Part shown: piece by piece, positions 8,327-15,227 of the stretch | How the letters are laid out: every line of letters begins with the position of its first letter | Position numbering within the stretch: the first letter of the stretch is position 1 | Assembly: GCA_022820675.1 (NCBI GenBank) | Contig: JAJEFC010000232.1 | Coordinates: 1-40,961 of the forward strand | Reading direction: 5' to 3' | Length of the DNA: 40,961 nt | Source of the DNA: Vicinamibacteria bacterium | GTDB lineage: Bacteria; Acidobacteriota; Vicinamibacteria; Vicinamibacterales; UBA8438 | The notes under the pieces: generated by a model | Database searches by the model: none | What the model saw: the letters and a program-made list of their open reading frames with translations, nothing else | What the model was told of the DNA's origin: nothing | Position numbers and translations under genes: made by a program

Positions 8327-8774
8327 GACGCTGGTCGGCGGGCCGCGGAGTCGCGCTGCTCAGGGAACCACCGCTCGCGTCCTCGGCGGCATCGAGCGGC
8401 TCCAGCATCCTCGCGATATAGCCGAACATGAGGGCGGCGAGTCCCGACAGCAAGAGCAGTAGCTGGATCGTCGCCTTGATCGCCCAGCTCAACTCGAGAA
8501 ACGCACTCAAGGTCAACGCTGGGAACGTCGCGACGAAGTGGCCGACGAACATGGCACCGACCCAGTGGGCCGGGTCCCCACGGCCGCGGCCGCGTGCGGA
8601 ACAACCCGTTTCTTGCGCCGAAGGACACGCCGAGCACGGTGGCCCCCGCCGGAGCCCGGTGATGGCCGCCAGCCCCCAGGGCGCCCCGAAGAGCTGACCC
8701 AGTGCGACCGCGACGAGCACGCCGGTCGCGAGGGCGGCTGCGCTCAAGCGCCGCGTGAACACTCTCCGGTCCAT
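8316..8774 (-). CDS. Small membrane protein paralogue with two compensating frameshifts
   Basis: The frame from the ATG at 8774 (GGGGAG 8 bases upstream) is open for 152 codons. The first part (VFTRRLSAAALATG, GAPWGLAAITG) and last part (FVGHFVATFP to GYIARMLEPLD) match the paralogue at 7695-8099. The middle, about 8584-8652, does not match in this frame. One frame over, however, it reads GATVLGVSFGARNGLFRTR then PRPWG, which does match the paralogue. So one base was gained or lost near 8652 and the frame is restored near 8584. Either two real compensating indels or two sequencing errors explain this. The tail beyond residue 130 is a polar extension absent from the paralogue. Function unknown. 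Confidence 0.55.
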   Translation of the reverse strand: MDRRVFTRRLSAAALATGVLVAVALGQLFGAPWGLAAITGLRRGPPCSACPSAQETGCSARGRGRGDPAHWVGAMFVGHFVATFPALTLSAFLELSWAIKATIQLLLLLSGLAALMFGYIARMLEPLDAAEDASGGSLSSATPRPADQRRGS

Positions 8775-8894
8775 CCTGTTCACTCCCCGACGCCGAATCT
8801 ACCACGCCGATGGCAAGGCCGGGCATGGTAGGCTACGCGTCTCGCAGACTTCGCTTGGAAACGTGCATCTCACGGAGATGAAGGAGGCACCTCG

Positions 8895-9749
8895 ATGAAG
8901 CGGTTGATCCTCGCGGCGACGGCGGCGGCGCTGATCGTGTCCACCGGCGGGGCGGCGTTCGCCCAGGACGTGACGAAGTACGTGCGGTACGACTTCGACG
9001 GGCAGGTCTCGTACGGCATCCTCGACGGCGACTTCATCCACCAGTTGCGGGGCGACATCTACACGTCGGCCGAGAAGACCGGCGCGGTGGTGGCGCTCGG
9101 CGCGGTGCGCCTGCTCGTGCCGGCGGAGCCCCGCAAGGTGGTGGCGGCCGGGTTCAACTACCGGAGCCATCTCGGCGACCAGAACGTGGCGGCCGAGCCG
9201 GGGCTGTTCGACAAGCACGCGACGTCGCTCGTGCCCCACGAGGCGACCGTCACCTACTACGAGGGCGCCACCGACCTGCACTTCGAGGGCGAGATGGTCC
9301 TCGTCATCGGCAAGCGGGCCCGCAACGTGACCGAGGCCGAGGCGGCCGACCACATCTTCGCGGTGGCGCCGGGCAACGACATCAGCGAGCGGGTGTGGCA
9401 GGGCAACGACCTGCAGTGGTTCCGGGCGAAGGGGGCGGACACGTTCGGCCCCGTCGGCCCGGTGATGGCGCGCGGCGTCGACTACAACGACCTGCTGCTG
9501 CAGACCCGCGTGAACGGCGAGGTGATGCAGTCGCAGCGGACCGCGGACCTCATCTTCGGCCCCGAGTTCCTGGTCAGCTACATCAGCCGCTACGTGACCC
9601 TCGAGCCCGGCGACATGATCTTCACCGGCACCCCGGGCACGACGTCGGCGATGCAGCCGGGCGACGTGGTCGAGATCGAGCTCGAGCACGTGGGCGTGCT
9701 GCGCAACACCATCGGCCAGAAGGGCGCGCGGACCACGAACAACCAGTAG
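8895..9749 (+). CDS. Fumarylacetoacetate hydrolase-fold protein with a signal peptide
   Basis: A 284-residue FAH-superfamily protein; this fold hydrolyses or decarboxylates acylpyruvate-like diketo acids with a divalent metal. The metal ligands are visible as E131 and E133 (HFEGEMVLVIG) and D162 (GNDISER), and a conserved lysine as K179 followed by the DTFGPVGP motif. The C-terminal GDMIFTGTPGTT block is typical. Unusually, the protein begins with a clear signal peptide (cleavage after AFA, residue 23), whereas FAH enzymes are normally cytoplasmic. The start is firm: AAGGAGG lies just upstream. It stands alone and ends at a strong terminator. The substrate cannot be told from sequence. Confidence 0.9.
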   Translation: MKRLILAATAAALIVSTGGAAFAQDVTKYVRYDFDGQVSYGILDGDFIHQLRGDIYTSAEKTGAVVALGAVRLLVPAEPRKVVAAGFNYRSHLGDQNVAAEPGLFDKHATSLVPHEATVTYYEGATDLHFEGEMVLVIGKRARNVTEAEAADHIFAVAPGNDISERVWQGNDLQWFRAKGADTFGPVGPVMARGVDYNDLLLQTRVNGEVMQSQRTADLIFGPEFLVSYISRYVTLEPGDMIFTGTPGTTSAMQPGDVVEIELEHVGVLRNTIGQKGARTTNNQ

Positions 9750-9769
9750 CGAGGCGCGCGTGCGCCAAG

Positions 9770-9802
9770 ACCGCCGGTGACACCCGCTCCGTCACCGGCG
9801 GT
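9770..9802 (+). terminator. Strong hairpin terminator after the FAH gene
   Basis: A perfect 12-bp stem (9770-9781 with 9791-9802, ACCGCCGGTGAC and its complement) encloses a 9-base loop, 20 bases after the FAH stop. It is followed by TCATTCCCCC rather than a pure U-tract. It could serve both the FAH gene and the leftward flavodoxin-like gene. Confidence 0.65.
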
Positions 9803-9897
9803 TCATTCCCCCGCCTCGCCGGCCCGAATCCCGGTCGGCATCGATCTCATCGGCTTGCGGCGGGACTCGCCACGAAGCTCAGACCGTCGGTCCGGCG

Positions 9898-10104
9898 TCA
9901 CCGGTACGGCGGTTCGGGAAGGCCGCTTCGGACCTCCCCCGCGGACGGCTTGCCACCGTGGGCGGGGGAACACCCCTTCGTGCGTCACGGCGGGACTCGA
10001 GACCGCGGTCCGGCCTCACCGGTACAGCGGGTTCGGATGGTCGAAGCGGCAGCCCGCGTCCCACTCGGACCGCTGGTTGCCGTGGGCGGGAATGCCCCCG
10101 GCGT
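9898..10104 (-). repeat. Tandem copies of the 3' end of the flavodoxin-like gene
   Basis: The last 89 bases of the gene ending at 10154 recur with few mismatches at 10016-10104, including the PNPLYR-stop ending. The period is 138 bases. A more degraded third copy of the last about 70 bases, again ending at a stop, lies at about 9898-9966. The frame from the real stop to the second copy is open for 45 codons. Confidence 0.8.
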
Positions 10105-10153
10105 TCCCTGAGGTGCGGGGCCGCGCTTGAGGTGCTGGGCCGCAGGTCCCGCC

Positions 10154-10897
10154 TTACCGGTACAGCGGGTTCGGGTGGTCGAAGCGGCAGCCGGCGTCCC
10201 ACTCGGACCGCTGGTTGCCGTGGGCGGGAATGCCGCCGGCGTCCTTGATCAGCCGGGCCAGATGCAGCAGGTTCCAGGTCATGAAGGTGGTGTTGCGGTT
10301 GGTGAAGTCGTTCTCCGGCCCCCCGGAGCCCTCGTCGAGGTAGGACGGCCCCGGGCCCGCCTCGCCGAGCCACGCCGCGTCGGCCTGCGGCGGAATGACG
10401 TAGCCGAGGTGCTGCAGCGAGTAGAGGACGTTCATGGCGCAGTGCTTGGCCCCGTCCTCGTTGCCGGTGACGAGGCAGCCCCCGACCCGGCCGTAGTAGG
10501 CGTACTGCCCCGCCGCGTTCAGGTGATGCGAGGCGGAGTAGAGCCGCTCGACGACCCGCGTCGCCACCGAGGTCTTCTCGCCGAGCCAGATGCTGGTGCC
10601 GATGACGAGGATGTCGGAGGCCAGCACCTTCTCGAGGATTGCCGGCCAGTCGTCCCGGTCCCAGCCGTGCTCGCGCATGTCGGGGTAGACGCCCGACGCG
10701 ATCTCGTAGTCGACGGGCCGCAGCGTCTCGACGCCCACGCCGTTCTTCTCGAGGATGGCGCGCGAGATGCGGATCAGCCCCTCGGTGTGCGACAGCTCGG
10801 GGCTCCGCTTCAGGGTGCAGTTGAGGAAGAGGGCCGACAGGTCCGAGAAGTCCCAGCGGCTCTCCGTGCACAGGCGTTCCTGTCTCTCGTTCAGCAT
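10154..10897 (-). CDS. Flavodoxin/NAD(P)H-dependent FMN reductase-like protein
   Basis: A 247-residue flavodoxin-fold protein that probably binds FMN and acts as a cytoplasmic oxidoreductase. After a short N-terminal extension it shows the typical first strand (ALFLNCTLKRSPELSHTEGL) that binds FMN phosphate. Then come ILVIGTSIWLGEKTS and the glycine/tyrosine-rich loop YYGRVGGCLVTGNEDGAKH. The ATG at 10897 has AGGAAAG at good spacing. The C terminus (GIPAHGNQRSEWDAG) is the part that has been duplicated downstream. No partner gene is adjacent: the rhomboid gene upstream on the same strand is 263 bases away with a featureless spacer. The electron donor and substrate are not evident. Confidence 0.85.
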   Translation of the reverse strand: MLNERQERLCTESRWDFSDLSALFLNCTLKRSPELSHTEGLIRISRAILEKNGVGVETLRPVDYEIASGVYPDMREHGWDRDDWPAILEKVLASDILVIGTSIWLGEKTSVATRVVERLYSASHHLNAAGQYAYYGRVGGCLVTGNEDGAKHCAMNVLYSLQHLGYVIPPQADAAWLGEAGPGPSYLDEGSGGPENDFTNRNTTFMTWNLLHLARLIKDAGGIPAHGNQRSEWDAGCRFDHPNPLYR

Positions 10898-11160
10898 CGC
10901 GTCTTTCCTGTGGAATCAGACGGCCCTGTGGATTCAGGGGCGGCGGACGAGCCCGCGATGGGACGCTGCGCCACGGTCGAAGCTGGTTCGGAAGCCGCCG
11001 CCGGCGGCTCCGATGACCCACCCGGGCAACGCGCGCCGGCGGTTGCGCCGGTTCCGGGACACACGCCGCAAGCCTCGTGACACCGAACCGGGCTCGGCGA
11101 CGCATCGGCACGCCTGCACGGGTCGGCGAGGGCCGCACCGCGACGCCGGAGCCGCGGACA

Positions 11161-11991
11161 TCAGCCGAGCAGCTCGGCCGTCACCCGCACCAGCGAGAGG
11201 CCGAAGCCGACGACGGTGACGACGATCAGGGCCAGCGACGTCAGGAGCACCCAACTGCTGTCCTGCCGGTCGTCGTCGAGGTTCATCAGGCTCGCGCCGA
11301 TCCAGCCGGCCGCGAACCCGCCGCCGTGCGCCCAGTTGTTGATGCCGGGCATGAGGAACCCGAACACGCCGAGGATGATGGCCCACTGCCAGAGCTGCTG
11401 GGTGACGACCGAGCTGCCGCGGCGGCGCCCGTAGACGATAAGCGCGCCCAGCAGCCCGAAGATGCTGCCCGAGGCCCCGATGGTCGGCGCCCCGCTCATG
11501 ACGTTGGAGACGAGGAAGCCGCCGGCGCCGGCGAGGTTGAACAGCAGGAAGGCGCGTCCGGGACCGTAGACCTCGGTCACCGCCGGGCCGAGGTTCCGGA
11601 TCCACATCATGTTGAACACGATGTGGAGCAGGCTGCCGTGTAGGTAGATGGCGGTCAGCAGCGTCCACCACCAGCCGAGCCCCAGCGTGACGGCGCCGCT
11701 GGTCATGCCGAGCTGGTACAGCGCCCGCCCGCCCGGCGACAGGATCGACAGCAGCCCCCGCGACTCGAACAGCGCCTCGGGCTGCAGCAGGCACGCCACC
11801 GCGTAGAGGGTGACGCACGTGGTGACGATGGCCGAGAACAGGTCGAGCCGCCCCCCCAGCGTGCGGCGCAGGACGGTGGCCCAGCCGAAGAGCCCGGGGC
11901 GCCATGCTCCGCAGAACGGGCACTGCTGCTCGTTGACGCCGACCAGCCGGCCGCAGTTGGGACAGACGACCGAGCCCTCTACCTGTCTCAC
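11161..11991 (-). CDS. Rhomboid intramembrane serine protease with N-terminal zinc ribbon
   Basis: A membrane protease with about six transmembrane helices, preceded by a cytoplasmic zinc ribbon (C10, C13, C24, C27 from CPNCG and CPFCG). The catalytic serine is S174 in GASGSIFG and the catalytic histidine H222 in NNWAHGGG. The HGSLLHIVFN loop-1 motif is also present. I chose the GTG at 11991 (SD-like GAGGAA upstream). A longer frame from a TTG at 12093 would start inside a dispersed repeat and adds only low-complexity sequence. Rhomboids cleave within transmembrane segments of client proteins; the client here is unknown. The zinc ribbon is a common add-on in bacterial rhomboids. It follows serC on the same strand. 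Confidence 0.88.
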   Translation of the reverse strand: MRQVEGSVVCPNCGRLVGVNEQQCPFCGAWRPGLFGWATVLRRTLGGRLDLFSAIVTTCVTLYAVACLLQPEALFESRGLLSILSPGGRALYQLGMTSGAVTLGLGWWWTLLTAIYLHGSLLHIVFNMMWIRNLGPAVTEVYGPGRAFLLFNLAGAGGFLVSNVMSGAPTIGASGSIFGLLGALIVYGRRRGSSVVTQQLWQWAIILGVFGFLMPGINNWAHGGGFAAGWIGASLMNLDDDRQDSSWVLLTSLALIVVTVVGFGLSLVRVTAELLG

Positions 11992-12084
11992 CGCTTCCTC
12001 GCCCGCGCTTCGTCGCGTGGTCGTCCGCCGGCCGGCGGAATCCGCCGCGGGTTCCGGTTCCCGACCCGTCTCCCGCTGACCTGG

Positions 12085-12162
12085 GCCCGCCAATCGTCAC
12101 CTTGCGGCTCCGCTTGGCGCCCAACCCTCCAGGGCTCCACGCCGTTCTGCGGCGCAGACGCC
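12085..12162 (-). repeat. Dispersed repeat, copy 1
   Basis: On the minus strand this reads GGCGTCTGCGCCG, then a CCTG-AGG core, then GGGTTGGGCGCCAAGCGGAG and GACGATTGGCGGGC. It matches the copy at 33524-33610 over nearly its whole length and copies at 15.2 and 30.2 kb over the core. It lies after serC and just before the rhomboid gene, in the same orientation as both. Confidence 0.7.
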
Positions 12163-12233
12163 CGAACCGGCCTCGGTCGCGGGTCGCCCCGACCCCGTTC
12201 CCGCCCTGCCGCCGGCGCTTCTCTCCCCGCGGA

Positions 12234-13331
12234 TCAGCCGTGGACCCGCTCGAACTCGGCCATCAAGTCGACGAGGGCGGCCACCCCGGCCTCCGGGAAG
12301 GCGTTGTAGATGGACGCCCGGATGCCGCCGACCAAGCGGTGGCCCTTGAGCCCGGCGAGGCCCGCCGCGGCCGCCTGCTCGAGGAACCGCGGCTCGAGGG
12401 CCTCGTCCCGCAGGCGGAACGTCACGTTCATGAGCGACCGGCTCGCGGGGTCGGCGGCGCCGCGGTAGAAGCCGCTCCGATCGATGGCATCGTACAACAG
12501 ACCCGCCTTGCGCCGGTTGCGCGCGTCGACGGCGGTCAGCCCGCCCTCGTCGCGCAGCCACCGCAGGACGAGCCCCGCGAGGTAGATGGCGAAGACCGGC
12601 GGCGTGTTGTAGCGCGAGCCGTGCCGGGCCGCCACCGCGTACCGCAACGTCGAGGGCAGGGTGTCCGGCCCCCGCTCGGCGAGGTCCTTCCGGACGACGA
12701 CGACGGTCACCCCGGCCGGCCCCAGGTTCTTCTGGGCGCCGCCGTAGAGGAGGCCCAGGCCCTCGAGCGGCAACGGCCGGCTCAGCAGGTCGGAGGACGC
12801 GTCGACCACCAGGGGGGCGCCCTCGGCCGCGGGCAGGGCCGGCCACTGCGTGCCGGCGATGGTGTTGTTCGACGTCACGTGCAGGTAGGCGGCGCCCGCC
12901 GTGCGCCGCAGCTCGGCGGGGGCGGGGACCCGGGCGAACCCGTCGTCCTCGGTCGTCGCGCAGACGTTGACCCGCCCGAACCGCTCGGCCTCGGCCGCCG
13001 CCTTCTTCGCCCACGACCCGGTCAGCGCGTAGTCCGCCACCCCGCCCGGGGGCAGCAGGTTCATCGGCACCATCGCGAACTGCAGGCTCGCCCCGCCCTG
13101 CAGGAACAGCACGTGGTAGTCGTCGGGCAGGCCCGTCAGGGCCCGCAGGTCGGCCTCGGCCTGCCCGAGGATCCGCTCGAACGCGGCAGACCGGTGGCTG
13201 ATCTCGAGCACCGACATCCCGACGCCGGGCAGGGCCATCAGGTCGCGCTGCGCCTCCTCGAGCACCGGCTCGGGGAGCACGGCGGGGCCGGCGCCGAAGT
13301 TGTGCACGCGGTGGGTGGGTGAAGATGACAT
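12234..13331 (-). CDS. serC: Phosphoserine aminotransferase SerC
   Basis: PLP-dependent enzyme converting 3-phosphohydroxypyruvate and glutamate into phosphoserine, the second step of serine synthesis; it also acts in pyridoxal phosphate synthesis. The 365-residue protein has the usual length and the SerC landmarks: NFGAGPAVLP near the N terminus, FLQGGASLQFAMVPMNLL, HVTSNNTIAGTQW and the PLP lysine K201 in YGGAQKNLGPAG. The C terminus has GIRASIYNAFPEAGV. The ATG at 13331 is the first in frame with the conserved N terminus. It is followed downstream by a repeat and the rhomboid gene; a DUF1015 gene lies upstream on the same strand. The remaining serine genes are not in this window. Confidence 0.96.
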   Translation of the reverse strand: MSSSPTHRVHNFGAGPAVLPEPVLEEAQRDLMALPGVGMSVLEISHRSAAFERILGQAEADLRALTGLPDDYHVLFLQGGASLQFAMVPMNLLPPGGVADYALTGSWAKKAAAEAERFGRVNVCATTEDDGFARVPAPAELRRTAGAAYLHVTSNNTIAGTQWPALPAAEGAPLVVDASSDLLSRPLPLEGLGLLYGGAQKNLGPAGVTVVVVRKDLAERGPDTLPSTLRYAVAARHGSRYNTPPVFAIYLAGLVLRWLRDEGGLTAVDARNRRKAGLLYDAIDRSGFYRGAADPASRSLMNVTFRLRDEALEPRFLEQAAAAGLAGLKGHRLVGGIRASIYNAFPEAGVAALVDLMAEFERVHG

Positions 13332-13379
13332 GTGTGTGCGCCAATCGCGCGAGCCCGGGACCCGTGCCCAGGTAGCAGG

Positions 13380-13608
13380 TCAGTTTCCGAAGTCGGCATC
13401 GCGTGCGGCGACCGGCTGACAGTGGCCGCATCGCTTGACAAGGGTCGCCAGTGGTCCTGGCCCACTCGACGGCAGCCTCGATGGTATCGAACTCGCGCCA
13501 CCGAGGCCCCCTGGCGAACGGAACGCATCGGCAGTACGACACGTGGATCACCCGTCTTGGTGGCGTTCTGGAGTCCCATGTCCGGCTGACGAGGAAGGTC
13601 ACGGCCAT
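13380..13608 (-). pseudogene. Small Cys-rich ORF with a probable frameshift
   Basis: Between DUF1015 and serC an ATG at 13608 opens MAVTFLVSRTWDSRTPPRR and continues with EFDTIEAAVEWARTTGDPC in the same frame. About 57 codons in, near 13432, removing one base would give CQACGHCQPVAA and a stop at 13380. The result would be a 75-residue protein with a CxxC-like ending. As sequenced, the frame runs on into serC. I recognise no family, and there is no clear ribosome-binding site. It may be a small gene with a frameshift, an erroneous base, or chance. Confidence 0.3.
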
Positions 13609-13700
13609 CACAGGCGGTTGCAGGTGCGGACCAGGGCGACATGCCCGCGGCCCCGGCGGTCGCGCACCACGCCGGCCTGCCGGCGTGGACCGTGGAGCCC

Positions 13701-15089
13701 CTACCCGATCAAATGGGTCAGCAGGCCGTCGCGCAGCTTCGGCTCGAACCACGTCGACTTGGGGGGCATGATGCCACCCGCGTCGGAGACCGCGAGCAGC
13801 TCGTCCATGGTGACCGCGGCGAGGGAGAACGCCACCGCCGCCTCGCCCGAATCGACGAGCCGCTCGAGCTCGCCGGTGCCGTGCACGCCGCCGACGAAAC
13901 GTACCCGCGGGTCGGTGCGGATGTCCTCGACCCGCAGCACCGGCTCGAGCAGCAGCGCCTGCAGGCGCGCGGCATCCAGCGCCGCGGCCGGGTCCGGCGC
14001 GCTGACACCCGCACCGGGGTCCGAGGCGCCGCCCACGCCGGGGTCCGACGCGCCGCCACCCGCACCGGGGTCCGAGACGCCGCCCGCACCGGGGTCCGAG
14101 GCGCCGACACCCGCGCCAGGATCCGAGGCGTTGACACCCGCGCCAGGATCCGAGGCGCCGACACCCGCTGCCGGCATCAACCCGACGCGGTGCCAGCGCC
14201 CGTCGACGTACATCGCCACCGCCCCCTTGCCGGGCGTCGCCGCGTCCGCCGGAGCGACCGGCAGCCGCGCCGCCACCGCCGCGAGAAACTCCTCCGGGCC
14301 GGCCCCGGCGAGGTCCGACACGGTGCGGTTGTAGGGCAGGATGCGCGTCTCCCGGTCGGGGAACGCCACCGCGACGAAGTGGTCGCGTGCCGCCGCCCCC
14401 GCGCCTTCCGTGCCCCTCCCGGCCAGCTCGCGGCGGGCTCGCGCGGCGCTCGCGGCCCGGTGGTGCCCGTCGGCGATGTAGAGCGCGGGGACCGCCGCGA
14501 AGCCGTCGACGAGGTCCGCCGTCTGCCCCGCGGTGGCCCGCCAGACCGTGTGCCGCACCCCGTCGGGGGCCTCGAAGTCGAACAGCGGCGCTCCCGCGCG
14601 GACCGCCGCGACGAGGTCGTCGATCTCCGCCCGCCGGCGGTAGGCGAGAAAGACGATGCCGGTTTGCGCCTCGACCGCGACCATGTGGTGGGTGCGGTCG
14701 TCCTCCTTGTCGCGCCGCGTCCGCTCGTGCCGCCTGATGGCGCCCCCGTCGTAGTCGTCGAGGGGGAAGCACCCGGCCAGCCCCGTCTGCTCGTGGCTAC
14801 CGTCACGCAGGCGGTAGACGTAGAGGGCCGGCTCGTCCTCGACGACCAGCGGCGCCTCGTGCCGCAGTCGGGCCAGATTGGCCCGGGCGGTGGCGTACAC
14901 CACGGGATCGTGGGGGTCGACGTCCGGCGCCAGATCGATCTCGGCCCGCGTCACGTGGAGGAAGCTGAGGGGCGCGCCGGCCGCGAGGGCCCGGGCCGCG
15001 TCGGTGGTGACGACGTCGTAGGGCACGCACGCGACGGCGGCGGCCGCCGCGGGGGTCGGGCGCAGGGCGCGGAACGGGCGTATGCGCAT
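13701..15089 (-). CDS. DUF1015 family protein with an internal repeat insertion
   Basis: A 462-residue cytoplasmic protein of the DUF1015 family (function not established). Family motifs are visible: the N-terminal RPFRALRPTP and CVPYDVV, the SFLHVTRAEIDL segment, HERTRRDKEDDRTHH and the ADGHHR motif at 206-211. Residues about 309-368 are a low-complexity run of eight- to nine-residue units around ASDPGAG. The run is inserted between two conserved parts and looks like an expanded linker. DUF1015 genes are often found close to serine-biosynthesis genes in other bacteria (from memory), and serC is the next main gene downstream here, so a link to serine metabolism is possible but unproven. The ATG at 15089 opens the conserved N terminus. 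Confidence 0.85.
   Translation of the reverse strand: MRIRPFRALRPTPAAAAAVACVPYDVVTTDAARALAAGAPLSFLHVTRAEIDLAPDVDPHDPVVYATARANLARLRHEAPLVVEDEPALYVYRLRDGSHEQTGLAGCFPLDDYDGGAIRRHERTRRDKEDDRTHHMVAVEAQTGIVFLAYRRRAEIDDLVAAVRAGAPLFDFEAPDGVRHTVWRATAGQTADLVDGFAAVPALYIADGHHRAASAARARRELAGRGTEGAGAAARDHFVAVAFPDRETRILPYNRTVSDLAGAGPEEFLAAVAARLPVAPADAATPGKGAVAMYVDGRWHRVGLMPAAGVGASDPGAGVNASDPGAGVGASDPGAGGVSDPGAGGGASDPGVGGASDPGAGVSAPDPAAALDAARLQALLLEPVLRVEDIRTDPRVRFVGGVHGTGELERLVDSGEAAVAFSLAAVTMDELLAVSDAGGIMPPKSTWFEPKLRDGLLTHLIG
13986..14165 (-). repeat. In-frame tandem repeat inside the DUF1015 gene
   Basis: About seven units of 24-27 bases encode variations on ASDPGAGVG and end in APDPAA. All changes keep the reading frame. 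The units differ by a few bases, so this is not a simple assembly stutter. Confidence 0.75.
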
Positions 15090-15140
15090 GCGTGGCGGAA
15101 TGGTAACGCGATGTGAGAATTCAGGCGGGCGCGCCGCCGT

Positions 15141-15227
15141 ACCTGGCCCGGAGAGCGTCGCTCCGGCTCCGTTCCCGGCCCAACCAAACCCTGCAGGAGT
15201 CCGCGCCGTTCTGCAGTGCAGACTCCT
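15141..15227 (-). repeat. Dispersed repeat, copy 2
   Basis: On the minus strand it starts at the stop codon of the M23 gene (CAGTAGGAGTCTGC) and continues with the core GCGGACTCCTGCAGG and TTGGTTGGGC. Copy 3 at 33.5 kb begins at a stop codon in the same way. Its orientation agrees with the M23 gene before it and the DUF1015 gene after it. Confidence 0.7.

Noticed and set aside
10898..11160. A possible gene between the flavodoxin-like and rhomboid genes
   Set aside because: All frames are Arg/Gly/Pro-rich low complexity with no start signal; only a short direct repeat CCTGTGGA-TCAG is seen near 10910.
11992..12093. Longer rhomboid start (TTG at 12093)
   Set aside because: It would begin inside the dispersed repeat, adds a low-complexity N terminus, and has a weaker start codon than the GTG at 11991.
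12097..14772. An 891-codon open frame on the minus strand across DUF1015 and serC
   Set aside because: It is an off-frame reading of both genes; only the short part around 13430-13608 looks protein-like and is reported separately.
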